From Viridibacterium sp035456105 (GTDB taxonomy: Bacteria > Pseudomonadota > Gammaproteobacteria > Burkholderiales > Rhodocyclaceae): a stretch of DNA of 64,000 nt. The position numbers were made by a program, and so were the translations under genes. The DNA is taken from the NCBI GenBank assembly GCA_035456105.1, contig DATIDV010000010.1, forward strand, positions 123,525 through 187,524. The letters run 5' to 3'. How positions within the stretch are numbered: the stretch's first letter is position 1; every line of letters begins with the position of its first letter. Below are positions 46,605 through 54,010 of the stretch, piece after piece. The notes below the pieces were generated by a model. The model saw only the letters and a list, made by a program, of their open reading frames with translations, made no database searches and had not been told where the DNA came from.

Positions 46605-48092
46605 TTAGCCGCCTTTGGCGGATTGGGGCAGCTCTGCAACCAGACGCAGCGAAACAGAAAGTTCATCGAGTTGGAAGTGCGGGCGCAGGAAGGACACGGC
46701 GCGATACACGCCCGGGCGGCCCGGCACTTCGGATACCTGGATCGATGCTTCACGTAGCGGGAATTGCGCTTTGGCTTCCTGCGATGCCCCGTCGTCGAGC
46801 AGGACGTACTGCGCGATCCAGTTGTTGAGATAGCTCTCGACATTACCTGCGGAAGCAAAGCTGCCGATCTTGTCGCGCATCATGGCCTTGAGGTAATGGG
46901 CGATGCGCGATACGGCGAAGATGTACTGCAGTTGAGAAGACAGCGAGGAATTGGCGTTGGCCGAGTCCGTGTTGTACTTCTTCGCCTTCTGCGTGGACTG
47001 CGCGCCGAAGAAGGCGGCGTAGTCCGTGCCCTTGCAATGCACGAGCGGAATGAAGCCGAGGTCGGAGAGCTCCTTCTCGCGACGGTCGGTGATGGCGATT
47101 TCGGTCGGGCACTTGAGTGCGACTTCACCATCGTCCGTTTTGAAGGTGTGTGTCGGCAGATCCTCAACCAGACCGCCGCCTTCAACGCCGCGGATTGCTG
47201 CGCACCAGCCGAAGTTGTCGAACGCATCTGTCAGGCGTGCGGCAAATGCGTAGGCGGCATTCACCCACAGGTACTTGCTGTGGTCGGTGCCATCGACGTC
47301 TTCAACATAGTTGAAGCCTTCCGTCGGCGTACCGTCCTTGGGGTGGTAGGGCAGACGGCCCAGGAAGTGGGGCAGGGTCAGGCCGACATAGCGTGAGTCT
47401 TCGCCCTCGCGGAAGGACTTCCACTTTGCGTATTCGACGGTGTCGAAGACCTTGCCCAGATCGCGAGGCTTGCCGAGATCGGTGAAGGCTTCCAGACCGA
47501 ACAGTTCTGGCGATGAGCCGGCAATGAACGGTGCGTGTGCTGCAGCGGCGACATGCGACATCTGATCGATGAAGTACATGTCTTCAGGCTGGCGGCCGAT
47601 TTCGTAGTCGCCAATCAGGGCGCCGAACGGCGAGCCGCCGAAAGTGCCGAACTCTTCTTCGTAGACCTTCTTGAACAGTACGCTCTGGTCGAAGTCGATG
47701 GCCGACTTGAAGTCCTTGACCAGATCTTTCTTGGCTGTGTTGAAGACCTTGATTTTCAGTGTGGAGCTGGTGGAGGTTTGCTTGGACAAATACTCCAGTC
47801 CACGCCAGCTTGACTCCAGTTTCTGAAACTCCGGTGCGTGCATGACAGCGGAGAGTTGTTCCGAGATCAGGTGATCCAGCTCGGCAATACGCGCGTCGAG
47901 CGTGGCCGAAAGATTCTCGGATATCACGACTGTGCCTTCCATGACCTGCGACACCAGCTCACCGATCAGGTCGCGTGCCCGGCTGTGTTCCGCGGCCGAC
48001 TTGGCGACCTTGCTGTCGGCGACGATGCGATCCAGCAGACTGGTTTCAGCGGTGGCTGCTGCGTGTTGAATGCTTGCGAGTTCTGCGCTCAT
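46605..48092 (-). CDS. tssC: T6SS sheath large subunit TssC
   Basis: TssC with TssB forms the contractile sheath. The 495-residue product shows the family signatures: FQKLESSWRGLEYL, VYEEEFGTFGGSPFGALIGDYE (split as VYEEEFGTFGG and PFGALIGDYE), HAPFIAGSSPELFGLEAF, PHFLGRLPYHP, and a C-terminal RPGVYRAVSFLRPHFQLDEL. It starts five bases after the tssB stop. High-level co-expression with tssB and hcp is expected. Confidence 0.96.
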   Translation of the reverse strand: MSAELASIQHAAATAETSLLDRIVADSKVAKSAAEHSRARDLIGELVSQVMEGTVVISENLSATLDARIAELDHLISEQLSAVMHAPEFQKLESSWRGLEYLSKQTSTSSTLKIKVFNTAKKDLVKDFKSAIDFDQSVLFKKVYEEEFGTFGGSPFGALIGDYEIGRQPEDMYFIDQMSHVAAAAHAPFIAGSSPELFGLEAFTDLGKPRDLGKVFDTVEYAKWKSFREGEDSRYVGLTLPHFLGRLPYHPKDGTPTEGFNYVEDVDGTDHSKYLWVNAAYAFAARLTDAFDNFGWCAAIRGVEGGGLVEDLPTHTFKTDDGEVALKCPTEIAITDRREKELSDLGFIPLVHCKGTDYAAFFGAQSTQKAKKYNTDSANANSSLSSQLQYIFAVSRIAHYLKAMMRDKIGSFASAGNVESYLNNWIAQYVLLDDGASQEAKAQFPLREASIQVSEVPGRPGVYRAVSFLRPHFQLDELSVSLRLVAELPQSAKGG

Positions 48093-48096
48093 GGTC

Positions 48097-48603
48097 TTAT
48101 TCCTTCTTGCCAGCTTCCTGGCTCAGCGCTGCGAGTTGCTCCGTGCTGGTCAGGACTTGTTGCAGGATGTCGTCGAGCTTCTCGTTGCCGGCCAGTTTGC
48201 CGCGCAGGTCGGCCAGCTTGGAGCGGGCTTCGAGCAGTTGCTTGAGTGGTTCGACCTGTTGCACGACGGACTCGGGGCGGAAGTCCTCCATGCCCTTGAA
48301 CTTCAACTCGACGCCAATCTCGCCACCCTTTTCGGACAGCTTGTTCGGAACGCGAAAGACCGCGCGCGGCGCCATGCCTTCCATGACATCGTCAAAGTTG
48401 TCGCCATCGATGCTGACGAACTTGCGATCGCGCAGACGTGGCAGCTGTTCTTCTGGATTGCCGGAGAAATCGCCGAGGACACCAACCACGAAAGGCAGCT
48501 CCTTCTGTTCGATTGCGTCGCCGATCTCGACGTCGTAGGACAGTTGCACGCGCGGCGGGCGCACGCGCTGGAGCTTCTTCTGGGTACTTTCGGACTTGGC
48601 CAC
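48097..48603 (-). CDS. tssB: T6SS sheath small subunit TssB
   Basis: The 168-residue protein pairs with TssC and provides the helix that ClpV recognises. It has RVRPPRVQLSYDVEIGDAI, LPFVVGVLGDFSGNP, FVSIDGDNFDDVMEGMAPR and FRPESVVQQVEPLKQLLEAR, all typical. Its start codon is GTG, with GAGGGAG seven bases upstream. Confidence 0.95.
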   Translation of the reverse strand: MAKSESTQKKLQRVRPPRVQLSYDVEIGDAIEQKELPFVVGVLGDFSGNPEEQLPRLRDRKFVSIDGDNFDDVMEGMAPRAVFRVPNKLSEKGGEIGVELKFKGMEDFRPESVVQQVEPLKQLLEARSKLADLRGKLAGNEKLDDILQQVLTSTEQLAALSQEAGKKE

Positions 48604-48668
48604 GGTGGTTCTCCCTCTTGCAGAAACAAATGTTGTTGTGTCAGACGTAGCGGATGCAGTGCACTGAT

Positions 48669-49328
48669 TTATTTGAGCACGCTGAATGGATTGGTATCGC
48701 CGCCACTCGAGACTTGAGTGGGTTGCGTTGCTCCCGGTTTGGGCGGAGCAGACTCGCCCCTTTTGGGCGTGCGCGATGGGCTTGCGGAACCGGTTGGGGT
48801 TTGCACGCTAGGTCCGCTGCGCCTTGGCCCGGCACGAGAATCTTCTGCCTGAGGTACTGGTACAAGCACGTCTTGTCCCAAGGTTTCACGCAGCATACGA
48901 GCCAGTCGCTCTGCTTCGGAGCGCGTATTGCCACGCAAGGCTGAGTCTTCCCGCATGTCAGCCAATGCACGTACGGCGACGCGCAAGCTCGCAACTACGG
49001 CGATGGCCTTGGTCTCCTTGCGAGTAGGGTCGCGCTTCTGTGCCTCATCGGCCGCTACGATCGCAGCGGGATAGTTTTCCGAGTCGAACTGAGCTTGGGA
49101 GGTTTTTGCCCATGGTTCGGCAGACGCTGGGTTTGCGCGGGCCGCAGCGGAAAGCATGGCAAGCCCTTTTTCCTTCTGCCCCTGGTCAAGAAGTTGCGTC
49201 CCTTCCTGCATCAGTTTTGCACTGTCAGGCAACTCACTGCCTGACTGAAGAGTGGTGCATCCAGCCACCCACATGGCGACGCAAATATATATTGCAGTAC
49301 AGGACTGCTTTTTAATTGAGAGGATCAC
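48669..49328 (-). CDS. TPR-like lipoprotein at the head of the tssB operon
   Basis: From the GTG at 49328 the 219-residue product has a clear lipoprotein signal, ILSIKKQSCTAIYICVAMW ending VAGC. Two TPR-like helical repeats follow (SAKLMQEGTQLLDQGQKEKG and PWAKTSQAQFDSENYPAAIV), then a Pro/Ser-rich tail (RTPKRGESAPPKPG). TPR lipoproteins are found at this place in other Burkholderia-type T6SS clusters and may help assemble or position the apparatus. The tail is disordered and ends NPFSVLK. An upstream TTG at 49361 is an alternative start but spoils the signal peptide. Confidence 0.72.
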   Translation of the reverse strand: MILSIKKQSCTAIYICVAMWVAGCTTLQSGSELPDSAKLMQEGTQLLDQGQKEKGLAMLSAAARANPASAEPWAKTSQAQFDSENYPAAIVAADEAQKRDPTRKETKAIAVVASLRVAVRALADMREDSALRGNTRSEAERLARMLRETLGQDVLVPVPQAEDSRAGPRRSGPSVQTPTGSASPSRTPKRGESAPPKPGATQPTQVSSGGDTNPFSVLK

Positions 49329-49854
49329 AGGTGTTTGTACCGACAGATTTGACAAAATCAACAGTTGCCGTGGTTGTTATGACGTAAGAATTATTCGGCA
49401 ATCGAATTTGGGGGCGATCATAGCACCTCACCTCGCAACTGTAGATATGCTCCATCGGGCATGTCTCTATACAAAATCGATGCGCCGTCACAAACTGGCG
49501 AGGTGCTTGGGTGGCTATGGTAGTGACTTTGAGTAAGCGTTTATCTTTGTGTAACACACTGATAATTAAGTATTGTTTTTTTGAGTAAGACCTGATTTGA
49601 AGAGTGTTTTCGGAGGATGTTTTCGGCGATTGTTAATAATTGCATTTAACGAGCGGCGTTATTTTGCAGATGAGCGGTTTGGAGGCGTGTGAGTTTTCAT
49701 ATGCCATTCTGTTTGTAAATAAATTTTTTGAAAAATTTCTCCGCTTGCAGGATCGCAATTAAAATGTCGCGCGGCGCCAGGTTGGGTGTGAGAATTTTCG
49801 GGTGGGGATTTTTATTTGAACGGTCGTTTGTGTCGAGTTGGAAATAATATAAAA
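49329..49854. promoter_or_regulatory. AT-rich divergent promoter region of the T6SS locus
   Basis: About 525 bases separate the tssB-side operon from tssJ. The stretch 49550-49860 is much richer in A and T than the rest of the window, with several T and A runs. It must contain both T6SS promoters; I could not find a convincing -24/-12 or -35/-10 pair. The AT richness would suit binding by H-NS-type silencers, which is inference. Confidence 0.5.
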
Positions 49855-50454
49855 ATGAATATCAAATTGATCGTTATTGTTGTTTTTGGCGTTTTTATTT
49901 CTGGCTGTGCGGCAACCGGGGCTATCCAGGCTGCCACCGCTGCAACATCAACCGCGCTTGAGGTGATTGGGCTGCTCAAGCCTTCCGAGTCCAAGGTGGA
50001 GGCTCCGAAGGAAGTGCCGCTGAACATCTTTGCCGGCGTCGGGCTCAATACGGATGCGCAGGGGCGCTCCAATGCTGTCGTCGTGAAGGTTTACCGGCTT
50101 CGCAACAATGCAAGTTTCCTGGGTTCCTCGTACGAGACTCTTGTGGACTCGGGGCGCGAGAAGGCGAGCCTGGGGCAGGACCTGCTCGATGTGCGAGAGG
50201 TGATGCTCGTACCGGGGCAGAAACTGGAGTTCAAGGAGAAGCTGCCTGCGGATACCGCGTTTCTTGCCGTGGCGGCCTTGTTTCGTACGCCGACCGCTGA
50301 GCGCTGGCGTTATACGTTTCCTGTCGACGCGACCAATACCAAGGGTGTCATTGTCGGCGTACACGGGTGCGCGCTGACGGTTTCCCAAGGGAACGTTTCA
50401 GGCGCGAAGGTGAATGATGTGAATTCCTTGACGGGCGTGCGCTGTCAGCCGTGA
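49855..50454 (+). CDS. tssJ: T6SS outer-membrane lipoprotein TssJ
   Basis: TssJ anchors the TssM/TssL membrane complex to the outer membrane. The 199-residue protein starts MNIKLIVIVVFGVFISGC, a lipoprotein signal with Cys18 and an Ala-Ala after it. The mature domain has the family beta-sandwich motifs VPLNIFAGVGLNTD, VVVKVYRLRNNASF, and LGQDLLDVREVMLVPGQ, ending with FRTPTAERWRYTFPVD. The Cys pair VHGCALTV and GVRC is extra. It starts the three-gene arm tssJ-tssK-tssL; the ATG at 49855 gives the right signal peptide. Confidence 0.93.
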   Translation: MNIKLIVIVVFGVFISGCAATGAIQAATAATSTALEVIGLLKPSESKVEAPKEVPLNIFAGVGLNTDAQGRSNAVVVKVYRLRNNASFLGSSYETLVDSGREKASLGQDLLDVREVMLVPGQKLEFKEKLPADTAFLAVAALFRTPTAERWRYTFPVDATNTKGVIVGVHGCALTVSQGNVSGAKVNDVNSLTGVRCQP

Positions 50455-50483
50455 GTGTGCTTTATGAACATGGAAGTACTTAA

Positions 50484-51842
50484 GTGAAAACTGTGCAGAA
50501 GCTCCTGTGGGGCGAGGGGCTGTTCCTGAAGCCTCAACATTTCCAGCAACAAGATCGGTATCACGAGCAACGTGTCGCGGCTGCCATGCGGGCCGCGCAT
50601 CCCTATTTGTGGGGTGTGGTTGCACAGCACCTTGACCGTCGGGCATTGGAGAGTGGTCTGCTACGCTTTTCGGCGCTGCAGGTTGTGTGGCCGGATGGCG
50701 ACACGCTTGATGCTCCGGATGCGGATAGTCTGCCGGAGGCGCGCAATCTTGCTGATATCGACGTTCCCGCGGACGGCCTGACTTTTCATCTTGCACTCCC
50801 TTTCCTGCGAGAGGATGGCGGAAATTTTGGTGCTGGGGGCCGCAGTGCCGCAGCAGGCGGCGCCTACGTGCCACGCTACGCTCAAGGCGACGAGGCCGCG
50901 CCGGATCTCTACACGCAGGCTGTCAGCACTGAGTTGACCGTGCTACGCAAGCAAGCGCGCATTCTTGCTGACCATGAGCCACGCGAACAGTTCGTGTCGA
51001 TTCCGATTGCGCGAGTGCGCCGTACCGCTACCGGGAGTTTCGAAGTCGACGCGATGTTCATGCCACCAGCATTGCGTATCGAGGCGTTGCCAATGTTGAG
51101 CATGCTCCTGCGCAATACGCTGGACATGTTGCAGGCCAAGTGCAACGCGCTCTATGGTCATCATCGTGAGCCCTCGAAGCACGTCATTGAATTCCGATCT
51201 GGCGATGTCGCCTCGTTCTGGCTTCTTCACACGGCCAGCGCAGCGTTTGCGCAGCTCTCGCATTACTTTCATCATCCGCAGTTGCATCCAGAGCGGCTCT
51301 ATCAGAGTCTGCTGGGTCTTGCCGGGCAACTGCTTACATTCTCGAAAGCCTACGCGCTGACGGATCTGCCTGCCTACGATCATCTTGATCCAGCGCCCGC
51401 ATTCTTTGGTCTGGACAAGATCATTCGCGAGCTGATCAATACGGTGATTTCCGCGCGCTTCGTGACAATCAATCTGTCCGAAATCAAGCCCGGCCACTAC
51501 CACGGCAGGCTGGAGTCGGAAAAGCTTTCCGGCGCGTCGCTCTACTTGGCGGTGGGCGCGGACATGCCGCCAGCGGAGCTGGTCGAGGCCGTGCCTTTGC
51601 GGCTCAAGCTGGGCGCGCCCGACGATGTCGAAAAACTCGTGTTGTCGGCCATGCCTGGTATCAAGCTGATGGCTGCACCACAAGTGCCCGCCGCGATTCC
51701 CGTGCGCCCCGGCAGCTATTACTTCTCGGTGGAGCCACATGGCCCGATCTTTGATCGCATGATGCAGGCGCAAAGCCTCGCGATCTACGTGCCCTCCGGT
51801 TTCAAGGAACTCAAACTCGAACTTATGGCGGTAATTGAATGA
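50484..51842 (+). CDS. tssK: T6SS baseplate-to-membrane adaptor TssK
   Basis: TssK trimers connect the baseplate to TssL/TssM. The 452-residue protein begins TVQKLLWGEGLFLKPQHFQQQDRY, with the diagnostic WGEGLFLKPQHFQQQD. Other typical stretches are SRFVTINL-like SARFVTINLSEIKPGHYHG and the C-terminal PGSYYFSVEPHGPIFDRM. The start codon is GTG at 50484; no ATG is suitable. Its stop overlaps the tssL start (ATGA). Confidence 0.95.
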   Translation: MKTVQKLLWGEGLFLKPQHFQQQDRYHEQRVAAAMRAAHPYLWGVVAQHLDRRALESGLLRFSALQVVWPDGDTLDAPDADSLPEARNLADIDVPADGLTFHLALPFLREDGGNFGAGGRSAAAGGAYVPRYAQGDEAAPDLYTQAVSTELTVLRKQARILADHEPREQFVSIPIARVRRTATGSFEVDAMFMPPALRIEALPMLSMLLRNTLDMLQAKCNALYGHHREPSKHVIEFRSGDVASFWLLHTASAAFAQLSHYFHHPQLHPERLYQSLLGLAGQLLTFSKAYALTDLPAYDHLDPAPAFFGLDKIIRELINTVISARFVTINLSEIKPGHYHGRLESEKLSGASLYLAVGADMPPAELVEAVPLRLKLGAPDDVEKLVLSAMPGIKLMAAPQVPAAIPVRPGSYYFSVEPHGPIFDRMMQAQSLAIYVPSGFKELKLELMAVIE

Positions 51843-52612
51843 GCCTGTCAGCCCCAACACTTTTTGGAAACGCGCCCGCACAACCCCGGCCAGAAGGTGC
51901 TGTGCGTGTGTCGCGTAGTCTTGCAGACCTGATGCACGATGGCTTCTATCTTCTGTTTCTGTTGCGCAATCGTTGCGCGCCCCTCGAGGTAGATACGTTT
52001 CGCGAGCGCATCAAGCATTTTCTGGATGGTTTTGAGAAAGAGGCGCGCCGCAACAATGCGGCGACCGACGATATCTACTTCGCCAAATACGCCTTCTGTG
52101 CAGCGGTCGATGAAGCGGTACTCAGTTCGGGCTTCGGCATTCGCGATGCATGGGAGCGCCAACCGCTGCAGCTCACTCTCTTCGGTGAGCAGCTTGCTGG
52201 TGAGCAGTTCTTCGTGAAGCTCGAAGAGCTGCGTGCTCAGGGCGCGCGCCGCGTGCAAGCACTGGAGGTGTTTCATCACTGTCTGCTACACGGCTTCCGC
52301 GGCAAGTACATGCTGGAGGGGCCGGAGAAGCTGAATTATCTTGTTGCGCGTGTCGGTGATGAAGTCGCACACCATAAAGGCAAGCGTGCTGCCTTTGCCC
52401 CGCACTGGGCGATTCCCGACCGCGTCAAGCATGCCTTGCGCAACGAAGTGCCGATGTGGGTGATTGCCAGCGTCATAGCGCTGATGGGCGTTCTTGGTTT
52501 TATCGGATTGCGAGCCTATCTCGATCACGAGACAGGCAAGACGCTTGCCGGTTACCAGCAAGTGGTCAAGCTCGCGCCGCGCATGGCGAACGTGACGATT
52601 ACATTGCCCTGA
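51839..52612 (+). CDS. tssL: T6SS inner-membrane protein TssL (DotU/IcmH type)
   Basis: The 257-residue protein is the short form of TssL: a cytoplasmic DotU-like domain (SLADLMHDGFYLLFLLRN, AKYAFCAAVDEAVLSSGFG, WERQPLQLTLFGEQLAGEQFF) and one C-terminal transmembrane helix (VPMWVIASVIALMGVLGFIGL) with a short periplasmic tail. There is no C-terminal peptidoglycan-binding domain. It ends the tssJ-K-L arm; the expected next gene, tssM, is missing. Confidence 0.95.
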   Translation: MSLSAPTLFGNAPAQPRPEGAVRVSRSLADLMHDGFYLLFLLRNRCAPLEVDTFRERIKHFLDGFEKEARRNNAATDDIYFAKYAFCAAVDEAVLSSGFGIRDAWERQPLQLTLFGEQLAGEQFFVKLEELRAQGARRVQALEVFHHCLLHGFRGKYMLEGPEKLNYLVARVGDEVAHHKGKRAAFAPHWAIPDRVKHALRNEVPMWVIASVIALMGVLGFIGLRAYLDHETGKTLAGYQQVVKLAPRMANVTITLP

Positions 52613-52825
52613 TCGATATGCGGCTTCTTGGACAAGAGGGCTGCGCCAGCATAAGCGTGCGTGGGGCTACTGTTTAGCCAATGTATTGCGTTCACCGGCC
52701 GAATCCGAGCACTAAGCGAGTCGTGAACACGATACGCAACCGAAACAGGACCTTATTGTCGAACTCAACCGGGAGCTCTCAGTAAACGAGGCGAAGAGCG
52801 GTGTTGAAGTGAGGGATGCCCGCAC

Positions 52826-54010
52826 TCACCACGTTGCCTTGCCGTCCCGCAAAGCGCGCAGGGCCAGCAGGAAGGTCGCTGCATTCCAGCTCTGTCCAGC
52901 CATGCCCATCGGGGCCAGCGTCTTGCCGTGGAACCATTCGGTGAATCGCCAGGCATCCAGTTCATTTACCTGCGCCAGTCGATCGAGTTCGGCCCAGGCC
53001 TGGTCGTGCATGCCTGCACGCACCAGCGCCATCACCCAGAAACCGCCGACAAAGGGCCATATGCCGCCGTTGTGATACTGGTGGATATTGTTCTGCTGAT
53101 GGCGCGCCATGTAACGGCGCCACAGGTCGTGCTGTGGCGTCAGCGGATGCAGGGTGACGCGTATGGGCCAGGGCTCACTGGCCTGCGCTGCGCTGATGGC
53201 GGCGATGATGCGCTCGCTCATGGCTTCGTCCGCGAGGCCGCAGAGCATGGCCAGTACATTGCCGAACACGTCTCCCTCATTGCCGACAACGGCAAGGTTC
53301 ACGAAGCTCAGGTACAGGTTGGGATCGTGCCGCTCACGCCGGGCGTAATGGCTCAGCAGGCGCGCGCGATGATATTCGGGCAGGTCTTCCTGACGGGGAT
53401 CGAACAGGTGATTGAAGTGGTAATGCGTTGCGTCTGCTTGACCCAGTGCAAAGCGACGTTTCACTTCATGCCACAGGGCGTTGCTGTACAGCACGTAGCC
53501 TGAGCGCGGCATGATGTCGGCCCAGTCGCTGGCTTCGTTCTGCTGCAGCAATCTGAAATGCTGATGTTCCTGCGCCAGCAGCCAGTTGATTGCCAAGGCC
53601 ACTTCGCGGCGCCAGTGTGTTGCGCCGACCTTGCTGTGCTGCCGAACGTGGTCAACGGCAATCAGCCACCACAGCGTGGCGTCTATGCATCCCAGATACC
53701 AGAAGTCGGCGTCCTGGCCTTCCGGGTCGACGTACTTCGGGATCTGGCCATTGTCGGCCTGCTGCGCGGCCAGCGCGTCGAGGCTGGCGACTGCTCCTCC
53801 TTCGAGCGCATCGACGCCGCTGCCGCACATTGCCATCACGCAGATTGCGGCGTCACGGCCGAAAATACGTGTGTAGCGTCGCGCCTCGGCGGCTTCTGTC
53901 CGGCTAGCGGCGAGGACGCCGTGGGCGCTCAGATTCTTCTGCAGGAGGTCCAGCGACGCCTGTGCGCAGGCTTCAATTCGCGTCAGCGTGCTTGCGTCGG
54001 GAGTCGTCAT
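52826..54010 (-). CDS. GH100-like / amylo-alpha-1,6-glucosidase-type hydrolase
   Basis: The 394-residue protein is an (alpha/alpha)6-barrel glycosidase without a signal peptide. It has YTRIFGRDAAICVMAM near the N terminus, QADNGQIPKYVDPEGQDADF with a probable catalytic Asp region, FWYLGCIDATLWWLIAV, and GGIWPFVGGFWVMALV and WFHGKTLAPMGMAGQSWNAA towards the end. This agrees with the GH100/debranching-type fold. Its start at 54010 lies 38 bases inside treY, so it is translated with that operon. Likely acts on maltooligosaccharides, sucrose or limit dextrins; exact substrate unknown. The place usually taken by other glucan genes suggests a helper role. Confidence 0.75.
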   Translation of the reverse strand: MTTPDASTLTRIEACAQASLDLLQKNLSAHGVLAASRTEAAEARRYTRIFGRDAAICVMAMCGSGVDALEGGAVASLDALAAQQADNGQIPKYVDPEGQDADFWYLGCIDATLWWLIAVDHVRQHSKVGATHWRREVALAINWLLAQEHQHFRLLQQNEASDWADIMPRSGYVLYSNALWHEVKRRFALGQADATHYHFNHLFDPRQEDLPEYHRARLLSHYARRERHDPNLYLSFVNLAVVGNEGDVFGNVLAMLCGLADEAMSERIIAAISAAQASEPWPIRVTLHPLTPQHDLWRRYMARHQQNNIHQYHNGGIWPFVGGFWVMALVRAGMHDQAWAELDRLAQVNELDAWRFTEWFHGKTLAPMGMAGQSWNAATFLLALRALRDGKATW

